This document shows positions 53,282 through 63,464 of a stretch of DNA of 64,000 bases, one piece after another (position 1 is the first letter of the stretch; each line of letters starts with the position of its first letter). Origin of the DNA: Spirosoma telluris (GTDB lineage: Bacteria; Bacteroidota; Bacteroidia; Cytophagales; Spirosomataceae). The notes beneath the pieces are model-generated. The model was not told where the DNA came from and ran no database searches. It saw nothing but the letters and a program-made list of their open reading frames with translations. A program made the position numbers and the translations under genes. Location of the stretch: assembly GCA_003259005.1 (NCBI GenBank), contig QLII01000001.1, positions 8,051,001-8,115,000 on the forward strand, read 5' to 3'.

Positions 53282-56200
53282 TTACTCAGACACCGGTTGG
53301 CCTCGACGGCTCAAGACACTTACCTCCTGGAGTGATTTCTTCAACAAGGCCAGGATTGGGGGTTTGGTTATATAGTCATTCATACCCGCTTCCAGACAAA
53401 TTCCCCGATCTTCCTGCATGGCGTTTGCGGTCAATGCAATAATCCAAGGTTGAGGGATGGCTTGCTGACGAATTAATCGAGTTGCTTCCAGTCCATCCAT
53501 TTCGGGCATCTGTACATCCATTAAAATTAAATCAAACCCCTGGGGTAACATCGTCAGAACTTCATGACCGTTATGGGCTACAGCAGGTGAGTAGCCTAAT
53601 TTATTGAGTACCCGCATTAACAGTTTTACGTTGATCGGGGCATCTTCAGCAATCAGGATACGTAAGGGGTATTGCTGGGCAAAATCCATGCTATAGGCCG
53701 ACTCGGGACGGGGAGCTGCAGGCAGGGAAATGGCGCGTTTCGATTTAAGGGTCTGTTGTATCAGCTGAACCAATTGGTGCTGGTGGATGGGTTTGGTCAT
53801 GATCGCTGAAAATAAGTCAGCATGGGTTTTCCGGCTTTCATCGCCCATCGAACTCAACAGCATTATCGGCAGGTCAGGATGTATGGCTTTTATTCGACTG
53901 GCTAGCTCGATACCATCCATTTCTGGCATCTGCCGGTCGGTGATAACTAAATCAAACAAGGCTCCCTGACCAAGTATATCCAGCGCTTGCTGGCCTGAAC
54001 TGGCCACAGTTGGTATTAAACGCCAGAGTTCAAGTTGAGCCTTCAGAATGAGCCGATTCGTTTGGTTATCATCAATCAAGAGCACCGACTTACCTTGGTT
54101 ATCGGCCAAATGTGCATATACATAGTGCTGCTTAGTCTGCTGACTCATCTGGCTCCGCAGGCTAAAAAGAAAACTGGTGCCTTTCCCCTCTTCGCTCTCT
54201 ACATGGATAGTACCGCCCATCAACTCGATTAGGCGCTGGCTGATGACCAGACCTAAGCCCGTGCCTCCGTATTGGCGGGTGTGAGAGGAATCGACCTGAG
54301 AGAAGGATTTGAAGAGTCTGTCAATTTTGTTGGCAGCAATGCCAATGCCCGTATCGCGCACCTCAAACCCTAATTCGATGGTCTGATCAGGTAAGCGATT
54401 GAGCAGATGGACACTGACAACAATTTCGCCATGCTGGGTAAATTTGATGGCGTTCCCCACTAAATTAATTAGGATCTGCCGTAGCCGAAGGCCATCACTA
54501 ATAATTTGCGTGGGTACCTGATGATCGATCTGATAGATCAGGTCCAGGCCAATATGGGCTGCTTTACCCGCAAACATATCCAATACTTCCTCAATGCAAT
54601 TCCGTAGGTCTATATCCTGCTGCTCAAGCTCCAGGTGGCCCGATTCAATCTTGGAGAAATCAAGAATGTCATTAATAACACCGAGTAAACTCTCTCCACA
54701 ACTACGAATGGTATCGGTATATTCCCGCTGTTCATCGGAAAGAGTCGTTTCTTCTAAAAGCGAGGTCATTCCGATCACCCCATTCATAGGTGTGCGAATC
54801 TCATGGCTCATCGTAGCTAAGAATACACTTTTGGCTTTATTGGCCATTTCCGCTTCCAGCCGTGCCTGCTGCTCTTGAACCGACTGTTGAGCTAGTTGCT
54901 CATTGAGTAGTTGCAAGTGAATAGCCTGGTCCAGAAGCTCCTGTTTCTGCTGGGTTACTTCACGAGTTCGCTGCTGAACCTGGCTTTGTAAGGACAATTG
55001 TTGTTGTTTAATGCTGTTGACCCGCAGCCGATAAATCAGATAGAGTCCACTCAATAGCGCAATTACTGCCAGGGCTTTAAACCACCATGTTTGCCAAAAA
55101 GGGGAATGATATGAATGTTAATAAAGGTCCCGGTCTGATTCCAGATGCCATCATTATTGGACGCTTTTACCCGGAAAACGTAGTTTCCCGGGTCCAGATT
55201 GGTATAGGTCGCCGTTCGTTGGGTACCGGCCTGAATCCAATCATTATCGAATCCATCAAGCTTATAAGCATACTTGTTGCTGGCCGACATTGTGTAATTA
55301 AGGGCGGCAAACCCAAATGAAATGACCGACTGTTTATAAGAAAGAGTAAGATCCCGGGTTTCGCTAATGGATTTTTGCAGAGGAGAGTTCTCCTCCTGCA
55401 CCTGCACCGATTTATTGAAAATCTGGAAATCAGTAATATAGACAGGTGGAATAAACGTATTATAGTGTAGGCTATCGGGGAAAAAGCTGTTTAATCCTGT
55501 TAAGCCTCCAAAAAATAACTGTCCCCTGTCGTTTTTATAGCAGGCCATCCGATTAAATGAACTGCCTTGTAAGCCATTGCTTATATCAAAATTCTGGATT
55601 GTATGGGTATTCGGATTGAAGGCCGTTAGGCCTTTATTTGTACTCAGCCAAAGTGTTCCTTGATTATCTTCCAGAATACCTTGAATCACTTCATTGGGCA
55701 GACCATCCTGCTGACGGTAAGTCTTAAACGTTTGCGTATGGGTATCAAACTGGTTTAAACCACCATTGGTGCCAATCCATAATTGACCGGTTGAGCTTTC
55801 AAATAATACGGTGACCAGGTTATTACTCAGGCTTTTAGGGTTTTTACCCTCATGCTGATATTGAGTAAACCAATTTTTATCCGGATGGTAGATATTTATC
55901 CCGCCCCCTTCCGTACCAATCCAGATAGCTCCGGTTCGGTCTTCCCATAGTGTTGTAATGGTCGGATAGTTCAGCTGACCTGCCTGGGTACTCTTAGGGC
56001 GATAACGGGTTACGGAACCTGTGGTTGGATCATAGCGAATCAGGCCATCTTCAAAGGTACCTAGCCACATGATCCCATTTCTGGCTTGCAGTATACTGCT
56101 GATACTAAGCTGGTTGAAGTTGCCAACGGAAACAAATGTGCCCTTTGATCGATCAAACCTATTGAGCCCTCCTTTGAAATTCCCGGCCCATATCTGCTTG

Positions 56201-57488
56201 TCGGCATCTTCATAAATAGTCAACACATAATTACTACTAATACTGGTTGCCACGTGGGGCGAATGCGTATAAGCGGTGAAAACGGTTTGTCCTTTTTTTA
56301 GCACATTTATACCTCCTCCATCCGTACCCAGCCATAAATCACCTCGCTGATCCTGCCGAACAGCGAGGATGTTATTGTTGGTCAGCTTGTTGCTATTAGT
56401 GGTGCTACGTTGATATAGCGTAAAGTTCTGAGGTGCTGAATCCAGCTTATTCGCCCCTCCCGAATAAGTACCTACCCACATTGTGCCTATTCGATCCCGG
56501 TATATAGCATAAATAGATCCATTATTGAGCCCCCTGCTGTCAGTCTCATCGTAGGTGTAATAGGAAAATGTACCATCGGTATGCAATACATTGATGCCGC
56601 CATTTCGAGTGCCAATCCAGAGGTTCCGATCCTTGTCTTCTGCCAGGGCAACAACGTCATTGTGGGTTAACTGCTGGGGTTTGACCGTCGACGGATGATA
56701 ATGGGTAAAGGTTTGCGAAAGACCGTTAAATCGATTCAGGCCGCCCCTTCTGTACCAATCCAAAGCCGCCCCTGCGCATCTTCAAAGCAGGTATTTATGT
56801 TGTCATTACTTAATGAGTTTTTATCAGCAGGTTTATATCTATAATGCCGGAATGTTTTTGTTGCCTGATCAAGTCGATTTAATCCGCCCCCCAATGTGCC
56901 GACCCAAACCGACCCCAACCGATCAATGCAGATTGAACTAACGATATTATGGCTTAAACTGGTACTATCGGTTGTTTGGTGACTGAAATGAGTAAACGAT
57001 TGTTTCTCCGGGTTAAATTGATCCAATCCACCTCCGGCGGTACCAACCCATAAAAACCCCTTTGCATCTTGAGCAATGGCCATTACTTTATTGTGGCTGA
57101 GACTATTTTTAACCCCGGGCAGGTGTGTATAATTCGTAAAACTTTCGGTGTTTGGGTTGAATAAGCTTAAGCCGCCATCATCCGTACCAATCCATAAACG
57201 TCCTTGCTTATCCTCGAAAAGTGTATGAATGTAGCTATGACTCAGGCTGGTGTTTTTTTGCGGATCATTACGGTAAATCGTATACGTATAGCCATCATAT
57301 TTATTTAGGCCATCCTGGGTACCAAACCACATAAACCCTCTTCGGTCCTCTAAAATGCAGGTTACATTATTTTGCGAAAGCCCTTGGTTAGTGGTCAGGT
57401 GGGTAAATCGAACATTTTGATGTTGTGCATTGGCTGCCTGAATGATCAATAGCCCTACGAGCTGTAAGTAAATAGAACGGACCGACAT
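53282..57488 (-). CDS. Propeller-type hybrid histidine kinase with two receivers (two frame breaks)
   Basis: Three frames form one 1402-aa protein. After a signal peptide lie beta-propeller repeats (GLSQNNVTCILEDRRGFMWF, GRLWIGTDDGGLSLFN and many more), then a Y_Y_Y domain (YKLDGFDNDWIQAG) and a membrane helix. A coiled coil follows, then HisKA (TMSHEIRTPMNGVIG, His near 896), HATPase (NLVGNAIKFTQHG, GGTGLGLVIS) and two receiver domains (LLIDDNQTNR and VITDRQMPEMDG; LIAEDAPINV and LMDVQMPEMDG). There is no AraC-type output domain, unlike classic polysaccharide HTCS. Breaks are at 56744-56747 and 55101-55104; one G and one C (minus strand) restore WIGTEGGGLNRF and IIPPFWQTWWFK. Output must be another protein. 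Confidence 0.88.
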
Positions 57489-57797
57489 TGTAGGAAGTAT
57501 ATACTATGGAATAGGATGCATATATTTTGTAAATATAGTAACATATAATATATTTATTTTTAAGTAAGTAACATTATTGCCGTTCTGTATTAAGGTAAGT
57601 GGGGAAGCCCTTTGCCAAGTTATTACTGACCCGGACCTACCCAGTGGATATACTTTTCGCCCTGTTAGTTACCAGCGGGCACAGTGCCATTTATCAGGTT
57701 GCAAAAAAATGAGAATCGGTCGTTTCTTATAAATCGCCAGATTAGCCAGATGATGTATAGATCTTCTGAAGTGTCGACCCGACGAAGCGTACGTTAA
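57489..57797. other. Intergenic stretch upstream of the propeller kinase
   Basis: The part near 57490-57570 is very AT-rich and should carry the promoter of the minus-strand kinase, but no clear consensus pair is seen. No gene is present. Confidence 0.4.
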
Positions 57798-58889
57798 TTA
57801 CGACAATTCGCGCTGCAAAATGACCAGTATGGACGTTTCGCCAGTTGGCTGGCTTTCTATCACCATTGAGCCCCTCGTTAAGCTCAACAGCTTTTGAACG
57901 ATCGCCAGCCCCAGCCCTAATCCTTGCTGCTCATAAATTTTACGGTCGAATTGCTTATAGGGAGCAATCCGGGCAATATCCTCGGGTTTAAATAGCCGCC
58001 CATGATTCGAAATCGTCAACTGATAGTTTATTTCTCCCAGGTGACCGCTGAGTTGAATCGGATGAGATCCATCCGAAAATTTGCAGGCGTTATCGATCAG
58101 TTCTTCCAGGATGATCCCTAAATGAGTCTCCGAAAGGGAAATCTGAGCACTTTCCAGATCAAACTGGCAATTTACCTTCTGATCCTGTCGATCGTTTATA
58201 CGGCTTATAGATTGATTAACTATCTCATTATCAATGCGTGAAATGCCGCTGATGAAAGAAGTGGGCATGCTAGGTACTTGCTGCAATTCCTCCCATATCT
58301 TCGGATTATCTAACGACCGCTTTAACCGTAGGCTTGACGCTTTAATCATGGACAGCATCTCTATACTGTCTTCCCGATTAAATTCATCGTAATGATCCAT
58401 TAGTAAAGCGGTCAACCCAAAAATACTGCTAAGGGGCGTGTTGTATTCATGATTGGACACACTGATGAGGGTACTGCGAAGTTCATCCAGTCGCCCATGT
58501 ATATCGGCTTGCCGCGAAACCTCGCGCCGAAGTCGGCTTTCGATAGCCAGCAGCAAACTCTCCAGAGTGAATGGTTTGGTCAGGTAGTCATCCGCTCCTA
58601 AGACCATACCCTTCCGCACATCGGTTTCTTCCGTTTTAGCGGTCAGAAAAATAAAAGGAATAGCGGCTAAGGATCGGTTATTTCGAATGGCTTCCAGCAC
58701 CTGATAGCCATCCATCTCCGGCATTCTGATGTCACACAAAATCAGATCAGGCAAGTTCAGCATGGCCTGAATGAGTCCTTCACGACCTGTGGGAGCCGTC
58801 ACCACCTGATAGCCTTTCAGGGTTAATAAGGTATCTACATTCTCCCGAATCCAGGGTTCGTCTTCAATAAGTAAGATTTTCGCAGCCAT
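57798..58889 (-). CDS. Response-regulator/histidine-kinase hybrid
   Basis: This 363-aa protein begins with a receiver (LLIEDEPWIRENVD, Asp53 in LCDIRMPEMDG, Lys in TKPFTLESL), followed by a HisKA-like helix pair (ISVSNHEYNTPLSSIFG, His147) and an HATPase domain (ILEELIDNACKFSDG, QGLGLGLAIVQKLL). The order, receiver before kinase, is typical of proteins that take phosphate from one kinase and act as a second one. It lies directly after a PAS-rich kinase on the same strand, its likely donor, and before the propeller kinase. The gap to the donor holds a repeat copy. Confidence 0.88.
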   Translation of the reverse strand: MAAKILLIEDEPWIRENVDTLLTLKGYQVVTAPTGREGLIQAMLNLPDLILCDIRMPEMDGYQVLEAIRNNRSLAAIPFIFLTAKTEETDVRKGMVLGADDYLTKPFTLESLLLAIESRLRREVSRQADIHGRLDELRSTLISVSNHEYNTPLSSIFGLTALLMDHYDEFNREDSIEMLSMIKASSLRLKRSLDNPKIWEELQQVPSMPTSFISGISRIDNEIVNQSISRINDRQDQKVNCQFDLESAQISLSETHLGIILEELIDNACKFSDGSHPIQLSGHLGEINYQLTISNHGRLFKPEDIARIAPYKQFDRKIYEQQGLGLGLAIVQKLLSLTRGSMVIESQPTGETSILVILQRELS

Positions 58890-58924
58890 ACAGGTTGATT
58901 AAGGGGCACTAAATGATGAAGAAT

Positions 58925-59003
58925 ACTAGTACTTGTCCAATTTAGTTTCTCGGGGCGGCATCGGCCCGAGGAATAATAGAATCTATTTTGGCAAAGCACT
59001 AGT
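58925..59003. repeat. ACTAGT-ended repeat, copy D (short GC core)
   Basis: It is 79 bases with clean ends, ACTAGTACTTGTCCAATTTAG and TTTTGGCAAAGCACTAGT. The core CTCGGGGCGGCATCGGCCCG is a hairpin. It is the shortest complete copy and ends 3 bases before the stop codon of the PAS kinase. Confidence 0.85.
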
Positions 59004-59006
59004 CGC

Positions 59007-62000
59007 CTAGCTGGAAGATGGGTCGATAGGTTCATTTGGCAATACAATGGTGAAGGTTGTTCCTTTGTTCTCTTCACTTTGAACCGTAAGCTTGCCCCCA
59101 TGAAGTTCTACATACTGGCGGGCAATTACCAGACCTAAACCCGTACCCGAAATGGTGGCCGTATTACGGGCTCGAAAAAACGTCTGAAATAAAGAAGGAA
59201 GGTCACTCTCGGGTATCCCAATCCCTGTATCGATGACCTGAATGACCAGCTCACTCTCCTGAAAGCGGATGTTGAGCTGGGGGTCGTTTTTCGAGAATTT
59301 AAATGCATTGGAGAGCAAGTTGGCCAAGACCTGACTTATCAGCTTCTTGTCAAAATACGTACGATAGGGCCGTTCTTCAACCGAAATACGGACCGTTCGC
59401 CCATCAGGCTCGTGACTAAAGTGGCTGTCGACAATCTGTTGACATAGAATCAGCACATCGCCCCAGTCCGGCTGGAAGGCGATTTTACCCGCTTCAATCT
59501 TACCAATACTAAGTAAATCCGAGAGTAGCCCATTAATAGTCTGAATCTGTTCGCGAATCAATCCCAGGTATTGTTGAATGAACGGCGTGGCGGTTGTCTG
59601 GGGTTGATCTAGATACAAATTGATCAAATCGACGCTGGTTTGGATGGTCGTTAGAGGGGTTCTGAACTCATGAGAAGCCGTGGAGACAAACTGCGATTTG
59701 AGTTGATTCAACTCCTGTTCCCGCTCCAGCGATTGTTGCAAAACCAATTCCTTTTCTTTCTGGCTAGTGATATCATTGGCAATCCCGATGTAGCGCATCG
59801 GGACACCCTGGTTATTACTCATGATGAAGGTTCGAATTTGAAGCCATCGTATGGTCTTGTGACTACCTTTCACCCGGCACTGCACCGTCACTTTTTGCCC
59901 TTTCTGGTATTTGTCAAATTCTATCAGTACATGGGGGCGATCTTCTTCCAGGATGGTATCCAGAAACGAGTTAGTTCCACTGGTATCGTTTGGTGATACA
60001 ATACCAAAAACCCGTTCATAGGCCGGATTAATATATAATAGCTGAAACGTGTCGGCTGAGTGAATCCAAAAAACCTCATCGACATTTTCAGCAATCTCGT
60101 GAAAACGTTGTTCACTTTCGCGGAGGGCTTCTTCAGCTAACTTACGCTCCGTTACATCCCAGGCAACACCAATAGAACGAATTGGGCGACCTTGTTGGTC
60201 ATGTATTAATAAGCCATTGGTTTCAATGAATCGAATGAGGCCATCGGGCCGGATAATGCGATTAATCGTCGATAGTTTATTTCCTGCTATCCCCTGATGA
60301 GAGTGTTCTAGAAAGGCCGCCATGTCGTCAGGATGAATCAATTTAATAAACTCCTTGAAATTCCATCCATTTGGACGTGGCTCTAGGCCATAGAGTTGCC
60401 ATAAGCGGTCGTCCCAGATCAGCGTATCCTTGATTAAATCATTCTCCCAAATTCCTTGCCCAGCCGCCTGAGTAGCTAACTCCAGCCGTTGATTCAAGCT
60501 TCTTAACTGGGCTTCATCCCGTTGCCGTTCGGTAATGTCGCGAGCTGACCCATACACCAACTGATCGATCCCGATTGCATTCCACTCAATGATTCGGTAT
60601 GTGCCGTCTTTCCGGCGCATTTGATTGATATTGTTTTGCACTGGCTGGTGGAGGATCGGCGATAGTAACTGCCGATAGACGAATTTCTGCTCGTCGGGAT
60701 GGAACAGCTGCAAAAAAGGGATTGCCATTAACTCCGCTTCTGAATAGCCTAAAGCGATCTGAAAAGCGGGGTTGGTCTTTAAAAAATTTCCCTGACTGTC
60801 GGAAATACAGTGCATGTCCAGGGCTACATCAAAGAAGGTATTTTGCTCCTGATTTTTCTGCAATAATTTTATTTCGGCTGTTTTTAAGGCTGTTATATCG
60901 GTGGCAATACCGACATACCCAATCAGAGCTCCCTGTTCGTCCTGTAAAACACTTGAGGCTAATAAGATATGAATTCGCTGTCCATCTTTGCCAATGGCTA
61001 TGCATTCCCCATAATAGTGCCCATGGGTTGCCAGTGCCGTTATGAAGGCGTCAGTAGGAGACCTGGCTGCGCCTTGAGGTGGATAGGAGAGAATAGGTAT
61101 TGGATTATCGGGTGGTCCAGGTTCAGCCTGCGCGTATCGGCCGATGAGTTCATCCACTTGGTAGCCTAACAATTTTTCACTTGCCGGATTCGCGGATAAG
61201 ATGACCCCCTGGATATCAGTTGAAATAATGGCCTGCCCAGCATGTTTGAGGATGGCATTTTGGAGAGTTGATAGCTGCCAGATCTCCAGGGTGCGCTCCT
61301 GAACCCGCTTTTCGAGTTGTTCGGTATGCTGCTGTAGCTGTTGATTGAGTTGTTGCTGGCGTAAAACGATGGCTAATTGGCTCCCTACCTCCTGAGCAAT
61401 CTGCAAATAATCTGCCGTAAAAAAATAGGGCTTATGTGCGATCAGCACAAAAGCCCCGATATATTGCTGTTGACTGAATAGGGGAACAATGACCATAGAC
61501 CGGTATCCACGTTCATACAAACCCAATTCTGGCGGTATTCCTGGCGTAATTCCTTGTAGGATATCAATCACCATGGGTTGCGCACTTAGAAGTGGTTCAA
61601 TGGTAAAGAGCTGAATAGGCAATTGAGAACCCGTCCGGATGGCCATTTCTCCACCCACTAACCAGCTCCTGGCCTGCGCCATGTTGGTTGCATCGTCAAA
61701 CTGATATACCACCAGCCGTTCGCAGGGAATTAGAAGCCGGGCATGCCTTAAGGCGGCTGCCTGGGGTTCCTGTCCGGTTAGACTTTGATTGAGCAGCGCC
61801 CGTTCAATGGCTTGCAGACCCTGAAGCCGCTGGTTAGTTCGTGCTAAAGCCTCGTTTGATTGATGCAGTTGCTCATTTTTTTGTAACAACAGGCTGGCCT
61901 GCTCTAGTAGCGCTTGTTGCTGCCGTTTGAGGGGCGTAATATCTAAATAGATTAACAACACCCCTTCGTCAACTTTGGCCATATGCCCATCCAGCCAAAG

Positions 62001-62696
62001 ATCCACTCCATCATCCTGGTATTGCGTCTCATAGTGCTTGGAAATGCCTGTTTGCAACACCTCTTTCAACCGCCCAAAGGTGCCTTGGGTCCGAGCAGAG
62101 GGATACATCTCCAGCAGGTTGCGATTAGCGAGTTGTCCAGCAGAGAATCCCAGGGTATGATCGTTAACTGGATTACTTAATCCATAATAAAAATCAATAA
62201 TTTCACCTCCCTGATTGCGAATGGGATGAAACAGGACGAGTCCAGCGGGTAACTGCTTGACAATGTTTTGCAACAGCTGAGTTTGTCGCTCCAATGCCTG
62301 TTGGGCATGTTTGGAGCCAGTAATATCTACCGCTGTAATGACTAAGCCGTCGAATTTTTTACTAACCGACACATCGACCCAGTGGATAAGATCGCCAATT
62401 GGATGTTGCCGTTCGAAGCGCACGGTGTCTCCCGTTTCCCATACCTGTACGTAACGACTAAAAATACCCGAATCGACAAAGCTGGGAAAGAGCCTGAGCA
62501 TGGTCATCTGACCAAACTCAGTGGGACTCAATGCCGACATCTGAAGGGCCATTCGGTTGCCCCACACATAGCGAAAATCCACAACCTGATTATGTTGAAT
62601 AACGGGTTGGCAATGCAATACTGCTACTGGAATTACCTCCTGAAAGCTCTCTAATTGTTGAGCTTTCAGCGTTTCATTAAGAAAAGTCGTACTCAT
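59007..62696 (-). CDS. Multi-PAS/GAF sensor histidine kinase
   Basis: This 1229-aa protein has no membrane segment, so it senses inside the cell. Several PAS domains are seen: about 20-130, 130-255, 475-620, 620-740, 750-870 (GIWENDLIKDTLIWDDRLWQ) and 880-1000 (AENVDEVFWIHSADTFQLLY). A GAF domain lies at about 300-450 (LLIPCERLVVYQFDD), and a coiled coil precedes the third PAS. The kinase core has ASHEFRTPLTTIQTSVDL (His1009), LANLLSNAFKFSKNDP, VIDTGIGIPES and GTGLGLVIARQYVELHGG. It should pass phosphate to the receiver-kinase hybrid downstream. The signal cannot be read from sequence. Confidence 0.9.
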   Translation of the reverse strand: MSTTFLNETLKAQQLESFQEVIPVAVLHCQPVIQHNQVVDFRYVWGNRMALQMSALSPTEFGQMTMLRLFPSFVDSGIFSRYVQVWETGDTVRFERQHPIGDLIHWVDVSVSKKFDGLVITAVDITGSKHAQQALERQTQLLQNIVKQLPAGLVLFHPIRNQGGEIIDFYYGLSNPVNDHTLGFSAGQLANRNLLEMYPSARTQGTFGRLKEVLQTGISKHYETQYQDDGVDLWLDGHMAKVDEGVLLIYLDITPLKRQQQALLEQASLLLQKNEQLHQSNEALARTNQRLQGLQAIERALLNQSLTGQEPQAAALRHARLLIPCERLVVYQFDDATNMAQARSWLVGGEMAIRTGSQLPIQLFTIEPLLSAQPMVIDILQGITPGIPPELGLYERGYRSMVIVPLFSQQQYIGAFVLIAHKPYFFTADYLQIAQEVGSQLAIVLRQQQLNQQLQQHTEQLEKRVQERTLEIWQLSTLQNAILKHAGQAIISTDIQGVILSANPASEKLLGYQVDELIGRYAQAEPGPPDNPIPILSYPPQGAARSPTDAFITALATHGHYYGECIAIGKDGQRIHILLASSVLQDEQGALIGYVGIATDITALKTAEIKLLQKNQEQNTFFDVALDMHCISDSQGNFLKTNPAFQIALGYSEAELMAIPFLQLFHPDEQKFVYRQLLSPILHQPVQNNINQMRRKDGTYRIIEWNAIGIDQLVYGSARDITERQRDEAQLRSLNQRLELATQAAGQGIWENDLIKDTLIWDDRLWQLYGLEPRPNGWNFKEFIKLIHPDDMAAFLEHSHQGIAGNKLSTINRIIRPDGLIRFIETNGLLIHDQQGRPIRSIGVAWDVTERKLAEEALRESEQRFHEIAENVDEVFWIHSADTFQLLYINPAYERVFGIVSPNDTSGTNSFLDTILEEDRPHVLIEFDKYQKGQKVTVQCRVKGSHKTIRWLQIRTFIMSNNQGVPMRYIGIANDITSQKEKELVLQQSLEREQELNQLKSQFVSTASHEFRTPLTTIQTSVDLINLYLDQPQTTATPFIQQYLGLIREQIQTINGLLSDLLSIGKIEAGKIAFQPDWGDVLILCQQIVDSHFSHEPDGRTVRISVEERPYRTYFDKKLISQVLANLLSNAFKFSKNDPQLNIRFQESELVIQVIDTGIGIPESDLPSLFQTFFRARNTATISGTGLGLVIARQYVELHGGKLTVQSEENKGTTFTIVLPNEPIDPSSS

Positions 62697-63321
62697 TGAG
62701 CATCATTCATTTAGGGCATTCACTTCTGTTAGAGGACAGGAATCAATTCATTCTGGATAGACACATATAGCCCACCAAATGAAGATTCAGGTTACAGCTT
62801 TGGTTAGAAGCATTTTGAAACGAGGTATTCGCCCGTAAACAAAACCTCGTCCTGCCAAATAATGCATTGATTGTTCCCAGTACCGAGGAAGATTTGAGAA
62901 TTATAAAAGTTGCATCAGTCAGGCCAAAGTAAATTAGATGTAACTTATCAGCTTGTAAGATTATACACTAGAGCAAACTAATGTATTTGATAACAATGTA
63001 GATATAAAATTTATTGAAACGCGAAAAGGGTAACATATAATTATTTGTGAAGCGTATTTGTAGGGTATTATCCACCAAGAAAGATCGGTCAAGGTGGCAG
63101 ACGGCTGGCGTAAAAGTGATACCGATACAGAAAAGATAAATGACGACTATCAAAGCCAGCATTAAAACGCAACGATTGATTTGGGGTTGACTATAGACGG
63201 ATACTATAGGTGAAATAATTCGACTAAGATTATCCTTCTAATGTGATTGACGATCAATACATGGAAGAACTTGTGGAATAGCCGAGCAATGATAGGTAGG
63301 CTATTATTTTTTAACTAATCG
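62697..63321. other. Intergenic stretch upstream of the PAS kinase
   Basis: No gene is recognised on either strand. It is AT-rich and must carry the kinase promoter on the minus strand. Confidence 0.4.
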
Positions 63322-63459
63322 ACTAGTGCTTTGGCAAAATAGCTTCTATAGTTTCTCGGGCCGATGCCGCCCCGAGAAACTATAGAAGCTGATAATCAGG
63401 CATCTAGTGTCAGAAGAATCTAGTAGAATCAAAAGAATCTAGTTTGGAAGAGTACTAGT
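63322..63459. repeat. ACTAGT-ended repeat, copy E (short GC core)
   Basis: It runs from ACTAGTGCTTTGGCAAAATAG to CTAGTTTGGAAGAGTACTAGT, 138 bases. The core CTCGGGCCGATGCCGCCCCG is in the opposite orientation to copy D and forms a hairpin with flanking TAGTTT/AAACTA arms. It directly abuts a decayed peptidase gene. Confidence 0.85.
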
Positions 63460-63464
63460 GTTGG

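Noticed and set aside
53282..57488. Separate kinase and sensor genes for the propeller kinase
   Set aside because: The propeller continues across the first break and the Y_Y_Y domain leads straight to the membrane helix across the second, so one gene explains all three frames.
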